Shown: piece by piece, positions 1 to 10,595 of the stretch
Layout of the letters: each line of letters starts with the position of its first letter
Numbering within the stretch: position 1 is the first letter of the stretch
NCBI GenBank assembly: GCA_003281605.1
Contig: QCBM01000002.1
Location: forward strand, 186,001 to 250,000
Direction: 5' to 3'
DNA from: Prochlorococcus sp. AG-347-I06
GTDB lineage: Bacteria; Cyanobacteriota; Cyanobacteriia; PCC-6307; Cyanobiaceae
DNA length: 64,000 bases
Program-made: the position numbers and the translations under genes
The notes under the pieces: generated by a model
The model's input: the letters and a program-made list of their open reading frames with translations, nothing else
Databases searched by the model: none
Told to the model about the DNA's origin: nothing

Positions 1-1092
1 TTATAAATGAATCATTTGTGAGGAGCCTAAGAAAGACTGATTAAATTTATCTAAATGTGTCGCACTTATAAAACATTGACTATCTTTACCAACAGAATTT
101 AATAACAAATTTTGCCTGGTTAAATCTAGTTCAGCTAAGACATCATCCAATATCAGTATTGGAGGAATATTTAGTGTTTTAGTTAATAAATCGAGTTCAG
201 CCATCTTTAAAGCCAAGATAAAAGTCCTTTGCTGTCCTGAGGAACCATATTTTCTAACTGAAACATTATTAATTAGAAACTCAATATCATCACGATGTGG
301 TCCAAAATTACATTTACCAGTCAATGCTTCTATAGAACGCTGATTTAAGAGTTGATCTGCTATTTTTTTACTAATAACTTCTTCTTCTTCTTCTTCTGGA
401 CTTATATTTTGTATCCCCGAAAGATAATTTATGTCTATTTGCTCTTGAGATTTACTTAGATGATTATGCCAATATTCAACATATGGTTTTATTTTTAATA
501 AAGCTCTTCTTCTACGCCTAAAAATTCTTGTACTTATTATTGACATTTGAATATCAAAGCTTTCAATAATATCTGTGGATTGGGTTTTTAAGAAACTTTC
601 CGAACGCCAAAAATGACTTCTTTGTTTTAAAAGCCTGTTAAATCTACTTATCAGGTCTAAATATACTGGTTCAAGCTGAGATACGACTTTATCAATCCAC
701 GTTCTTCGATAACTAGGTTCACTTCTAACAATATCTATATCATTAGAACAGAAACATACACTTCGGATATAGTTCTTTATTTCACTTTGTTTTTTCAAGA
801 TTGATTCATTTACATAAATTCTTTTAGGGCCTTTTCGGAATAAATTTAACTTTAAATCGTCTTTAAAATCTATCTGTCCTATAACTACAGCCATATCACT
901 GTCGTTCTCTATTAAATCTTTATCGCTTAGTGCTCTATTAGATTTTAATTGACTTAAAAATTCAACTGATTCAAGTAAGTTTGACTTACCAACACCATTG
1001 CAGCCAAGAACAATTGCTCTTTGTTCTTTTAGATCAATTTCAAAACTTTTATGGTTCCGAAAATTTTTAATTTTTAATTTATTTAAAAAAAT
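1..1092 (-). CDS. recF: DNA replication/repair protein RecF (ORF track shows only 1..894; manual translation extends it upstream)
   Basis: Manual reverse-strand translation of 895-1092 gives IFLNKLKIKNFRNHKSFEIDLKEQRAIVLGCNGVGKSNLLESVEFLSQLKSNRALSDKDLIENDSD, in frame with the track ORF; contains Walker A GCNGVGKS. C-terminal part has LILDDVLAELD (Walker B). Start codon unresolved (ATT at 1092?). Confidence 0.93.
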   Translation of the reverse strand: MFLNKLKIKNFRNHKSFEIDLKEQRAIVLGCNGVGKSNLLESVEFLSQLKSNRALSDKDLIENDSDMAVVIGQIDFKDDLKLNLFRKGPKRIYVNESILKKQSEIKNYIRSVCFCSNDIDIVRSEPSYRRTWIDKVVSQLEPVYLDLISRFNRLLKQRSHFWRSESFLKTQSTDIIESFDIQMSIISTRIFRRRRRALLKIKPYVEYWHNHLSKSQEQIDINYLSGIQNISPEEEEEEVISKKIADQLLNQRSIEALTGKCNFGPHRDDIEFLINNVSVRKYGSSGQQRTFILALKMAELDLLTKTLNIPPILILDDVLAELDLTRQNLLLNSVGKDSQCFISATHLDKFNQSFLGSSQMIHL

Positions 1093-1169
1093 TTTTTTTG
1101 TGCATTCATTAATTAAATTAGCTAAGTTTAAAATATTTAGATTTTCTTTAAAGAAATTGAAAAATTAAA

Positions 1170-1243
1170 GGGCATGTAGCTCAGTTGGATAGAGCATCAG
1201 ATTCCGGTTCTGAGAGTCGGGGGTTCGAATCCCTCCATGCTCG
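1170..1243 (+). tRNA. tRNA-Arg (anticodon CCG)
   Basis: Cloverleaf: acceptor GGGCATG/CATGCTC, anticodon stem TCAGA/TCTGA with loop TTCCGGT, T-loop GGTTCGAATCC; no encoded CCA. Confidence 0.96.
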
Positions 1244-1254
1244 TAAAGTGATTT

Positions 1255-1701
1255 TTAAAGTTTATATCCCATTACTCTTATTCCATTGGGATCTAGTATG
1301 AATCCATTTTCCTCTAGACTTCTAAAAGAAGATACTGGAGCCTGTACAGAAATACTGCATCCGGGCATTTCTCTATTTATTTTCTCAAGAGTTACTTGAA
1401 GCAATATTGAATAGTAAATTTGCTGATTATTCCCTGGTAATGCGCTTAAATTCCACAAGTTAGCATTCAATCCTCTATCGGACGTAACCCTTACAAAGCC
1501 ATATAATTTATTTTTTAATTCACTCTGTATGGTAAAAAAGAAATTACTTTTTTTAATAGCCTCAGAAAGAGGCTTTATTGGAAATGTCTCGCAACCACAA
1601 TTCGCTAAAAGTTTGTTAACTTCTTTAGCTAAGGGGATTTGAGAAGAGTTAACAAAATAACCTTCTGGAAGAACAAGTTTTTTTTTAGAAAAATATTGCA
1701 A
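1255..1701 (-). CDS. Conserved protein, possible GNAT-type acetyltransferase
   Basis: 148-aa ORF; C-terminal '...APVSSFRSLEENGFILDPNGIRVMGYKL' resembles the end of a GNAT fold; weak. Confidence 0.6.
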   Translation of the reverse strand: MQYFSKKKLVLPEGYFVNSSQIPLAKEVNKLLANCGCETFPIKPLSEAIKKSNFFFTIQSELKNKLYGFVRVTSDRGLNANLWNLSALPGNNQQIYYSILLQVTLEKINREMPGCSISVQAPVSSFRSLEENGFILDPNGIRVMGYKL

Positions 1702-1704
1702 TTG

Positions 1705-4674
1705 TCAACCTGTATTTCTCATGCCAGCTGCTATCCCATTAATAGTTAAAAGTGCCCCCCTTAATAGCTCACTCCTGCTGTAAGCTCTTCTGGATTCATC
1801 TTTATCTATAATAAATTCGCTTATTGGAGGTTGTCTTGTCTGGTCTCTTAATCTTCTTAGAAGTGAAACCTGCAAAAAACCTAATGGAATAATTGTCTTA
1901 TTTCTTAAGCTTACTGATGATTTCAAGTCTCTATCAGATTCTAGAAGCTTATTTTTACCAGTAATTTCAAGTATTAAAGATTTTGTAAGATTATATTCTT
2001 TAGAAATTACTTCAAAAATATTATCAAAAGAATCTTTATTTTCTTTGCTGCCAAGAGTATCAACATAATATCTAGCAACTTCCAGATCCACCTTCGATAA
2101 GGTCATTTCCACCTTAGATATAAGCATCCTAAAAAATGGCCATCTTTGATGCAGAACTCTTAATAGTTCAATTTGTTGTGGATCTGAATTTAATTCAGAT
2201 GACAATGCAGTCCCTACTCCAAACCAACTTGGCAAAAGAAATCTACTTTGTGTCCAGCCAAATACCCATGGAATAGCTCTTAAACTTGACAAATCTTTTG
2301 CACCTTTTTTTCTTCTAGCAGGCCTACTAGATATCTGTAATTTACTTATTTCTTCTATTGGCGTGACCTCTTGAAAGAAATTTAACAAATCAGGATTCTC
2401 ATGCACTAATTTTCTGTAATGAGACCTTGATGTTTCTGCCAGCCTAGACATTAGTTGATTCCATTCTGGAGTAGCGTCAAGTCTATTATTTACCAAACTA
2501 TTTTGAATTACTGCTGTAGTTACAGTCTCAAGATTGTACAAAGCCAGTTCGGGAAGACTATATTTAGAAGCTAAAACTTCACCTTGTTCTGTTATTTTTA
2601 TTCGTCCTTTTAAAGTGCCGCTTGGTTGAGCTAATATTGCCTGATAGGCTGGTCCGCCTCCTCTCCCAACAGAACCTCCTCTTCCATGAAAAAGTCTTAG
2701 CAATATGTTATTTCTGCTTGAGAGATTTTGAAGAGCTATTTGGGCTCTATGAATTTCCCAATTACTAGAAACAAATCCTGAATCTTTATTACTATCAGAA
2801 TATCCAAGCATTAATTCTTGCAGAGGTTTAAAAGATTCTCCTACTTTTGGCAATAATGATTTATAGAAATCTAACTTAAACAACTTTTCCATTACTTCTG
2901 GTGCTCTTTTAAGGTCTTCCACAGTTTCAAAAAGAGGAACAACTAATAGTTTTGACTTTTGTGAATTTTGATCAAGAAGTCCCATTTCTTTTGCCAGTAA
3001 GAGAACTTCAAGCAAATCAGATGCACTATGACTCATTGAAATTACATAAGAATGACAAATGCGACTTCCAAATTCTTGCTGTAGTCTCTTAACCATTTTA
3101 AAAACTGAAAATGTTTCTTCTGTAGTTTTTGTCCAGTTAACGTCAGATGGAATTAAAGGCCTTTTTGTATTTAATTCGTCTATAAGCCATTTAATTTTCT
3201 CTTCCTCAGACATTCGGTCATATTGAACAGATAAATCAAGATAATTTGTAAGCTCTTGAATAGCGTCACTATGTCTTGTACTCTCTTGACGAATATCTAA
3301 ACTTGCTAAAGAAAATCCAAAAATATGAACCTGAGTAAGTAAGTTGTTTACAGACTCACAAGTTAAATCTGTACTAATTAAGCTATTTTTAATTAGCTCT
3401 AGATCATATGTAAATTCGTTTACTGATTTGTAATATAAATTTTCAATTTTATCTATATTTTTGTTATCAATTTCTCCCTCCAAGTCAAATTTCCACCCAC
3501 TATTAGCTAATAAATTATTTCTTTCTTGTGTTAACCTTAATTTCTCTAAAATATAACTTAATTTTAATCTGTAGGGTTCTGATCTATACCTTGTAGCTCT
3601 AGCTTCATATATTTCAGGGAATTTAACCCTGTCTGTTTCGAGTGATTCTAATAAGGAGGAACTTACTTGACTCCATTGCATCGATACACTTAATTGATCT
3701 CTAAGATTAGAAGTCGCAACAATATATCTTTCCAACATCAACTGCCTTTGGTAGCAAGCAGTCCTCCATGTTATCTCAGGAGTTACTGATGGATTACCGT
3801 CCCTATCAGAGCCTACCCAAGAACCGAAGTTGCAAAAAGATTCTGAGGGCAGCTGAACATCTGGATAATTTTCAGTAAGTGCTTCAGTGATCCTGCCTCT
3901 CAATTGAGGCATCGCATTAAATAAAACTTGCTGAAAATAATGCAAGGCATAATCAACTTCATCTAAAACTGAAGGTTTAAATTGATGCAATTCATCTGTT
4001 CTCCACCAAAGTCTTACTTCCTCTTTTAATTGGGTTTTTAGAGAAATTTTTTCTTCTTTTGTCAGAAATTGCTCAATCTGTATTTTTTTTAACAAATTTG
4101 CTACTCTTGTTTGCTTGTGTCTAATCGTATGTCTTACTATCTCCGTCGGATGCGCAGTAAAAACTAAACGAATATCCATTTCCTGTAATAACTCCTCTAA
4201 TTTTCCTGGTGGTACATTTAATTTTCTCAGCCTGTAAAATAATTCTCTAAAAGTTACTGGAGCATTTTGTCTAGCCAATGCTGGGGCAAAAGGATCAAGA
4301 TTGTCGGGTGATCTTTGGACATCCTTATTAGTAAAGCTTTGAATATATCTATCTTCCTCAACTCTTTGTTCCAAAATATTCACGAGTTGAAAATATAATG
4401 AAAACGCCCTTGCTGCAGCTATGGATTCTGCTAAATCCATAGAATTTACAATATCAACTATTTCATTTTTAAAAGTTTTTGAACTATCACCATCAATTTG
4501 TTTCGAATAACTTAATTCTTTAAGCTGTATCAATCTCTCTGCTTGATCATCTGGGCATTCTTCTCTGAGCACAGATTCCCAGAGATCTTCAATTAAAAGA
4601 CGATTTTTATCAAGTGGATCATTGTTACTTATCAGATCCACATTATTATTTTTTATCTGTCGAAAAGATTCCAT
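1705..4674 (-). CDS. ppc: Phosphoenolpyruvate carboxylase
   Basis: 989 aa; [57 protein letters not shown]-terminal [11 protein letters not shown]. Confidence 0.98.
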   Translation of the reverse strand: MESFRQIKNNNVDLISNNDPLDKNRLLIEDLWESVLREECPDDQAERLIQLKELSYSKQIDGDSSKTFKNEIVDIVNSMDLAESIAAARAFSLYFQLVNILEQRVEEDRYIQSFTNKDVQRSPDNLDPFAPALARQNAPVTFRELFYRLRKLNVPPGKLEELLQEMDIRLVFTAHPTEIVRHTIRHKQTRVANLLKKIQIEQFLTKEEKISLKTQLKEEVRLWWRTDELHQFKPSVLDEVDYALHYFQQVLFNAMPQLRGRITEALTENYPDVQLPSESFCNFGSWVGSDRDGNPSVTPEITWRTACYQRQLMLERYIVATSNLRDQLSVSMQWSQVSSSLLESLETDRVKFPEIYEARATRYRSEPYRLKLSYILEKLRLTQERNNLLANSGWKFDLEGEIDNKNIDKIENLYYKSVNEFTYDLELIKNSLISTDLTCESVNNLLTQVHIFGFSLASLDIRQESTRHSDAIQELTNYLDLSVQYDRMSEEEKIKWLIDELNTKRPLIPSDVNWTKTTEETFSVFKMVKRLQQEFGSRICHSYVISMSHSASDLLEVLLLAKEMGLLDQNSQKSKLLVVPLFETVEDLKRAPEVMEKLFKLDFYKSLLPKVGESFKPLQELMLGYSDSNKDSGFVSSNWEIHRAQIALQNLSSRNNILLRLFHGRGGSVGRGGGPAYQAILAQPSGTLKGRIKITEQGEVLASKYSLPELALYNLETVTTAVIQNSLVNNRLDATPEWNQLMSRLAETSRSHYRKLVHENPDLLNFFQEVTPIEEISKLQISSRPARRKKGAKDLSSLRAIPWVFGWTQSRFLLPSWFGVGTALSSELNSDPQQIELLRVLHQRWPFFRMLISKVEMTLSKVDLEVARYYVDTLGSKENKDSFDNIFEVISKEYNLTKSLILEITGKNKLLESDRDLKSSVSLRNKTIIPLGFLQVSLLRRLRDQTRQPPISEFIIDKDESRRAYSRSELLRGALLTINGIAAGMRNTG

Positions 4675-4727
4675 ATAATCATTATGTCACAAGTGAAAAT
4701 GTTCAGATCAAATATTTATTTAAATAA

Positions 4728-5846
4728 TCAAACATTCATGGCCTCACTTGTAATCATGTCCTCAATAGAAATCTTCATTATCTGCTCAATAGAAAGTCCT
4801 TTTTCATATTGATTTATCCATTTCATAGATTGATTACCTTCTTCAAGCACTTTGTAGATAGGATCCAAAAGACCTTTCATACCATAATTTTCTGCTGTGG
4901 ATGATAAATCTGATAATAAGTTTTGAATCCATTCTCTACAAATAACTCTTTTACCGTCTTGCCAGTGAATTAACTCTGAATTCAGACTATCTTTAGCAGC
5001 ATTAATTTCATTTTGATCACATATTTCTGACAACTCATCCATAGAAAAATTACTAGCATTCAAAGGATCTAAAGTATTTATATTTTCAAAAAGATTTAAA
5101 ATCCTAAGTTCTATCATGGCGGTTATCCCCAGAAGCAAATTAATATCGTAAACAAAATCACAAATTCTTAATTCCAAACGGTCAAGGATTAAAGGTCTTT
5201 GGGGACCATTTGGTCTGATTGACGACCAAAAATGCCTAATATTTTGCATATTTTTATTTGATATATTTTCCTCTATCCAATCGATATAAGAATTATGATT
5301 TACAAAAAATGGAACTCTACTAGGTGTTTTAGGAAACTGGATCCATCTCTGAGAGTGATTATTCGTAATTTTATTATTTAAAAAGGGTGAGCTAGCACTT
5401 AATGATAGATATAAAGCAGCCTCAGATCTTATAAGTCTTATAGCTGTAAAAAGCTTATCTAAATCATCTATTCCTATGTTTATATGGACACTAGAAGTTG
5501 CAATAGATATTCCATAATTATCTTCAATAAATTGATGATATACGTTGTCAATATCAGATCTTTGAAATTGAATATCGTGATTAAAACAAAGAGTGGATGA
5601 AGGAATGATTGTTAAATTTTTAGTATTTAGCCATTTCCTTAGTTTTTTTCTTGGAGTTATTAATTTCTCATATAAAGAACCGTAGTCTTTTTCAGGTGTT
5701 GTTATGTATTCAACGTTTCTGTTATCTGGCTCTTTTACAAAATCAGGAAATCTTTTCTCAATTTCAGCCGAAACACCAATATGAGAATTTAGAGAACCTG
5801 TGAAAAGTTCCACCTCAAAACCCTTATAAAGATTATTTTGACTCAT
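4728..5846 (-). CDS. gshA: Glutamate-cysteine ligase, cyanobacterial type
   Basis: 372 aa; 'KGFEVELFTGSLNSHIGVSAEIEKRFPDFVKEPDNRNVEYITTPEKDY' pattern of cyanobacterial GCL. Confidence 0.85.
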   Translation of the reverse strand: MSQNNLYKGFEVELFTGSLNSHIGVSAEIEKRFPDFVKEPDNRNVEYITTPEKDYGSLYEKLITPRKKLRKWLNTKNLTIIPSSTLCFNHDIQFQRSDIDNVYHQFIEDNYGISIATSSVHINIGIDDLDKLFTAIRLIRSEAALYLSLSASSPFLNNKITNNHSQRWIQFPKTPSRVPFFVNHNSYIDWIEENISNKNMQNIRHFWSSIRPNGPQRPLILDRLELRICDFVYDINLLLGITAMIELRILNLFENINTLDPLNASNFSMDELSEICDQNEINAAKDSLNSELIHWQDGKRVICREWIQNLLSDLSSTAENYGMKGLLDPIYKVLEEGNQSMKWINQYEKGLSIEQIMKISIEDMITSEAMNV

Positions 5847-7367
5847 TTATTTATCCAAACAGGCTAATGCTTTAAGAATCCCCTTTGCTTTATTTATCGT
5901 CTCTTGATATTCATTTTCAGGAAACGAATCAGCAACTATTCCAGCTCCTGCTTGCACTGACACATCATATTTCCCATTTCTTGAGGGTTTAACTATCATT
6001 GTTCTTATCGTAATTGCTGTATTTAATGCACCATTAATATCAATAGACCCGTATACACCAGCATAAGGTCCTCTAGCATCTTTTTCAAAATGCTTAATCA
6101 ATTGCATAGCTCTTATTTTTGGGGCGCCAGTTACTGTGCCAGCGGGAAAGGATGCTTTGAGTAAATCCCATACATCAGCATTATTTTTTAAGATTCCCTC
6201 AACTTGACTGACTATATGCATAACATGTGAATATTTCTCAATAACCATTAAATCCTTGACCTTGACGGTACCAATTTCACAAACTCTTCCAAGATCATTT
6301 CTCCCAAGATCAATTAGCATTACATGCTCAGCTATCTCTTTGGGATCTTTTAATAATTCCTTCTCTAATTCCAAGTCTTGTTGATTATCAATACCTCTAG
6401 GTCTCGTGCCAGCTATTGGTCTTAAGCTTGCCACAATCTGACTATTTTTATTTTTTTCTGCTTTAACCATTACTTCAGGACTTGAACCTATCAAATACCA
6501 TGAGCCGAAATCAAAAAATGACATGTATGGAGATGGATTAACCATCCTCAAACTTCTATATAAATTAAAGGGATCATTATTGACTTGAGTTTGGAATCTC
6601 TGACTTATAACTATTTGGAAGATATCTCCCTTTCTTATGTACTCTTTTGCAGAGAGAACTGCATCCTCAAAATCTTTTTTCTCCCAATTACTTTCTAGAT
6701 CTAAATTCAAATTCTCATTTTCATTCCAATCTAAAAACTCATTTTCTTTTAGAGGAACTCTCATTAAATTTCTAGTTTCCTGAATTTTAGATATTGAGTT
6801 TAAATACAACTCTTCAATCGCAGACGCTTCAGAAGAAGTTGTATCGGCATAAACAACTGCAGTAATACATCTTTTTATTTGATCAAAAACAACTAATTGA
6901 TCAAAAAACATCCAGGAACCATGAGGGATATTGTTTTCTGGTATTTCATTTATTGGAACGCTCGGCTCTATTCGATTTATTAATTCATAACCCCAAGAGC
7001 CATATAACTGTCCAATTGATGGTAATTCTTCAAGCATGGTTGACTTATATTCCATTGTCCAACTTTTTAAAATATCAAAAGGATCACCTTTATGTATTTC
7101 AGTTTTGCCATTATTCCAAGTTTTAACTATTTCTTCTCCGTAACAAACTGCTTCCCAAAGAGGTTTAGTAGCGACAATACTCCACCTACCCAAATTCTCC
7201 CCACCTTCAACAGATTCAAGAAAAACACCATGGGAATCTTTTGAAGATAATTTTAACCAAGTCGATAATGGAGTCTCTAAATCAGCAGGCCAAGTTTCAA
7301 CAATAGGTATAAAATTTTTACCTTCTTTGTAAGCCTTTAAAAAACTATCTTTATTTGAGCTGATCAT
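5847..7367 (-). CDS. trpE: Anthranilate synthase component I
   Basis: 506 aa; chorismate-binding motifs (YIRKGDIFQIVISQRF, AGTRPRG, HVMLIDLGRNDLGRV, PAGTVTGAPKIRAM). Confidence 0.93.
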   Translation of the reverse strand: MISSNKDSFLKAYKEGKNFIPIVETWPADLETPLSTWLKLSSKDSHGVFLESVEGGENLGRWSIVATKPLWEAVCYGEEIVKTWNNGKTEIHKGDPFDILKSWTMEYKSTMLEELPSIGQLYGSWGYELINRIEPSVPINEIPENNIPHGSWMFFDQLVVFDQIKRCITAVVYADTTSSEASAIEELYLNSISKIQETRNLMRVPLKENEFLDWNENENLNLDLESNWEKKDFEDAVLSAKEYIRKGDIFQIVISQRFQTQVNNDPFNLYRSLRMVNPSPYMSFFDFGSWYLIGSSPEVMVKAEKNKNSQIVASLRPIAGTRPRGIDNQQDLELEKELLKDPKEIAEHVMLIDLGRNDLGRVCEIGTVKVKDLMVIEKYSHVMHIVSQVEGILKNNADVWDLLKASFPAGTVTGAPKIRAMQLIKHFEKDARGPYAGVYGSIDINGALNTAITIRTMIVKPSRNGKYDVSVQAGAGIVADSFPENEYQETINKAKGILKALACLDK

Positions 7368-7426
7368 GTTAATAATGTCAGTCCAAATTATAATTATTTT
7401 CTTCTTTTATATCAACTTTAAGGAAG

Positions 7427-7849
7427 TTAATCAAAAGTATTCTTAGTTGTAAATTTCAAACCAGCTGGATTAGGATTCTCACCTATTCTTCTAGGATTAT
7501 GTCCTACTTTCTCCCTGCCTTCATTTACTTTTTCAGAGAAAACACCATCCTTTGGGTGTAAAAATTCAATATCGCCACCTGGGAAAATTCGGTAGATTTT
7601 AAAATCTTCAATTCTTGGCTTGAAGGCTCTTAATTGTGTTCCTAATGCAAGACATTGTTCTTTTCTGGCAAAGTACATTAAATTATCGCCTTCATGCATA
7701 ATAGCGGCTCCACCGGTGGGCAATTCAAATGCTTGTTCCTTTGAACTTTTCCAAACAATTGCATATTTTTCTTCCGTTTCTGCTGAGTTTAATAAACCAC
7801 CAGTACTTCCTATATGCTTTGGAAATTGACCAACTAAAGTTTCAGTCAT
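7427..7849 (-). CDS. psaD: Photosystem I subunit II
   Basis: 140 aa; [66 protein letters not shown]. Confidence 0.98.
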   Translation of the reverse strand: MTETLVGQFPKHIGSTGGLLNSAETEEKYAIVWKSSKEQAFELPTGGAAIMHEGDNLMYFARKEQCLALGTQLRAFKPRIEDFKIYRIFPGGDIEFLHPKDGVFSEKVNEGREKVGHNPRRIGENPNPAGLKFTTKNTFD

Positions 7850-7959
7850 CCTTGATTTTGAGTTATTTATAATAAGAAATTAGCATTCATATTTTGCAAA
7901 ATTCAAAATTTACAGGAAATTTTCTACATTATTTAATATATGGTAAATTTATTTCTAAT

Positions 7960-9327
7960 TTATTTTGAATCTGAAATCGGGAAAAATACTGTCAAACCTG
8001 CGTCACGCCTTTGTGTGACATGCCCTCCTAAACTAGCTAACAACTTTTGAGTAGCATTTTGACTAAGTTGTAAACTACCAGTTTGAGGGTTCCAATTTAA
8101 AACAGGACCAATGTCAGAACCGTTATCGTTTTTAAGAATTTCTTTTTGATTACTTTCTAATTTTTGTACTTTTAATTGAAGTTTAAGTTTTTGACCAGCT
8201 GGTCTTAATTCTAAAATTAATGTACTGCCTTCTTTCAGTCCTCTAGTATTTTTATCAATTAATCCACTTAACATTAATTCCAATTTTTCAGAATCACTCA
8301 AAATTTGCGGAAGTTGATTAGGAATATCTATCTTTAAAGAAATCCCGCGTCTATTTAATTGTTTTTTCCATAAAGGAGAAAGCTTTTTAAAAATTTCGGC
8401 TAAATTAATTTTTGCCAGGGTATTTAATGACGGAACTTCATTACTCACTAATTCTGCTGCATTGAAGATTAAACCAAACCTATCAATTTGTTCATTGCAT
8501 TCATTATCTATTTGAATTAAACGATTTTTCATTGATTCGTCCATCTTATATTTTTTTAAAGTAGAACTTATTAGGGTTCTTATTGTTGCCAAAGGCGTTC
8601 TTACTTCATGAGATATGGCACGTAATAATTTTGCTTCAGTTATTTGAACATTTTTTTCATCATCATATACAGAATTCTGTATATGATGATTTGGTCCAAT
8701 GTTTGCTAATTTTGCCGATAATATTGGCCAAAATAATTTTTCAAATTGATTATTGATATTAAGGTTTCCTAAATTATTGATTGCTTCACGAAATTTTACT
8801 CCTTCCTCATAATTTTCTTGATTTAATTTTTCATGCATTAATTCAATTGAAAGTTTTAGGCTTTCTTCATCACACTTCATTAATAAAATTTTCTTATCCT
8901 TTTCTCCCACAATTGATAATATGCATTGAAAATTTGAGGTGATTATCATCAAAAAAGGTTCATAACCATCTTCTTGACTAAGATTTAAAACTTTATAATT
9001 ACTTACTAAATCGAAATCTTGTTTTATTTTATCTGAATTATTGACTGGTAAAAAACCTGCATTCTCATTTTGAAAGTATGGAAAGCCCTCAGGAGACCAA
9101 AGCCATCCATGAAGTTGATTTAAAAATTTTTTTTCATTAAAAGCTGGCAAAGGGGAGGCAACCCAAATCCCCCCGTGGTTATAATTCTGAGATAGAAATT
9201 CTTTTTGAATAACTTCTAAAGAAGCCCACCACATTCTTCTGGATATATCATCCTCTACATATATAGTTTGGACTCCTTTAATCAAAAAGTCTTGAATTTT
9301 TTTTATAGTTATTTGTGATTTCATCAA
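7960..9327 (-). CDS. Sensor histidine kinase-like protein (H-box present, ATPase domain apparently degenerate)
   Basis: 455 aa; HisKA-like 'AKLLRAISHEVRTPLATIRTLIS'; C-terminal region occupies the HATPase position but lacks obvious N and G boxes. Overlaps rodA by 4 nt. Confidence 0.8.
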   Translation of the reverse strand: MMKSQITIKKIQDFLIKGVQTIYVEDDISRRMWWASLEVIQKEFLSQNYNHGGIWVASPLPAFNEKKFLNQLHGWLWSPEGFPYFQNENAGFLPVNNSDKIKQDFDLVSNYKVLNLSQEDGYEPFLMIITSNFQCILSIVGEKDKKILLMKCDEESLKLSIELMHEKLNQENYEEGVKFREAINNLGNLNINNQFEKLFWPILSAKLANIGPNHHIQNSVYDDEKNVQITEAKLLRAISHEVRTPLATIRTLISSTLKKYKMDESMKNRLIQIDNECNEQIDRFGLIFNAAELVSNEVPSLNTLAKINLAEIFKKLSPLWKKQLNRRGISLKIDIPNQLPQILSDSEKLELMLSGLIDKNTRGLKEGSTLILELRPAGQKLKLQLKVQKLESNQKEILKNDNGSDIGPVLNWNPQTGSLQLSQNATQKLLASLGGHVTQRRDAGLTVFFPISDSK

Positions 9328-10595
9328 CTTCTTAGCGATCTAGAACGTTTCAATATAGATAAAACAAATCCAATAGATATAAAATTAGTCACCAATGAGG
9401 TTCGACCATAGCTCATAAAAGGAAGGGGAATTCCAGTAACTGGTCCTAAGCCAATAGTCATGAATAAGTTAATGATTATTTGAAATAAAAAAGTTGAGGC
9501 TATTCCAATCACAATTAGAGATTCAAAGTTAGTCCTAGCAATTGTTGCAGTATAAATAAGTTTTTTAATCAAGAAAAAGAACAATAATAAAACTGTTATG
9601 CACCCAACAAAACCCAATTCTTCGCCTAAAGCACTAAATATAAAATCTGTATGTTGTTCTGGTATAAATTGCAAATTTGTCAGCTTACCTTGTAGTAAAC
9701 CAGTCCCAAATAATCCTCCAGAACCAATTGCAATTTTACTCTGTATCAAATGATATCCACCACCTAGTGGATCTCTATTTGGATCTAAAAATAAAACTAA
9801 TCTATCTTTTTGATATTCCTTTAAGCCATATTGCCACAAAATTGGTGTCAATTTTGCCACTAAAAGATGGAACGAAATAGCTAGAGAAGAAAAAATAATT
9901 TTCTTTTTCGAAGATCTATAAGCAAGATATCCTATAACTGGGATCCAGAAAATAAGAAGAGTTGGTGAGGTTAAATATAAAATAGAAGTGAAAATACAAA
10001 ACACTAATATCAAAATCCACTCTATGGGCATTTGCGACCAATAGAACATCACACCTGTCAAAACAATTAAAACTAAAGAGGTTCCTAAGTCTGGTTGAAA
10101 GAAAATTAATAACCAAGGAAAAACTACTACTAATAAAGGCAATAATAAATCTCTTATTTTTAAGATGATTTTTTTATCGAGTACTAAAGCAAGTATTAAT
10201 ACAGTACTTAGTTTAGCTACTTCTGAAGGCTGAAAAGAGAAAATACCCAAGTTAAGCCATCTTTGAGCTCCAGAAACTGAGATCCCAAAAAAGAAAATTA
10301 GAAATAAGGATATTAAAGTAGAAAAATAAAATGGAATTAGATACTTTCTAACTCTCTCTAAAGGTATATAAGAAATAAAAAATGCCAATAAATAACCTAT
10401 AAAACCAGTAAAAATATGACTTAAATAATTTGATACTAAAAAATTACCCTGAATACTTTTTATTAGTAATCCTGAAATAATAACTAAAAATAGGGGAATT
10501 AAAAGTAGTGGAGATAACAAAAATCCTCTACTAAAATTATCTTTTTTTTGTAGAAAACCTCTCTTATTTAATAAAAAAATTTTTCTAAACATCAA
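9324..10595 (-). CDS. rodA: FtsW/RodA/SpoVE family protein, RodA-like
   Basis: 423 aa polytopic; 'GAQRWLNLGIFSFQPSEVAKLS', 'QPDLGTSLVL', 'LQFIPEQHTDFIFSALGEELGF', 'PLPFMSYGRTSL'. Confidence 0.93.
   Translation of the reverse strand: MMFRKIFLLNKRGFLQKKDNFSRGFLLSPLLLIPLFLVIISGLLIKSIQGNFLVSNYLSHIFTGFIGYLLAFFISYIPLERVRKYLIPFYFSTLISLFLIFFFGISVSGAQRWLNLGIFSFQPSEVAKLSTVLILALVLDKKIILKIRDLLLPLLVVVFPWLLIFFQPDLGTSLVLIVLTGVMFYWSQMPIEWILILVFCIFTSILYLTSPTLLIFWIPVIGYLAYRSSKKKIIFSSLAISFHLLVAKLTPILWQYGLKEYQKDRLVLFLDPNRDPLGGGYHLIQSKIAIGSGGLFGTGLLQGKLTNLQFIPEQHTDFIFSALGEELGFVGCITVLLLFFFLIKKLIYTATIARTNFESLIVIGIASTFLFQIIINLFMTIGLGPVTGIPLPFMSYGRTSLVTNFISIGFVLSILKRSRSLRS

Noticed and set aside
7902-7935. HLR1-like RpaB site (TTTACAGG ... 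CTACATT) upstream of psaD
   Set aside because: Second half-site and spacing do not fit the HLR1 consensus well enough to report.
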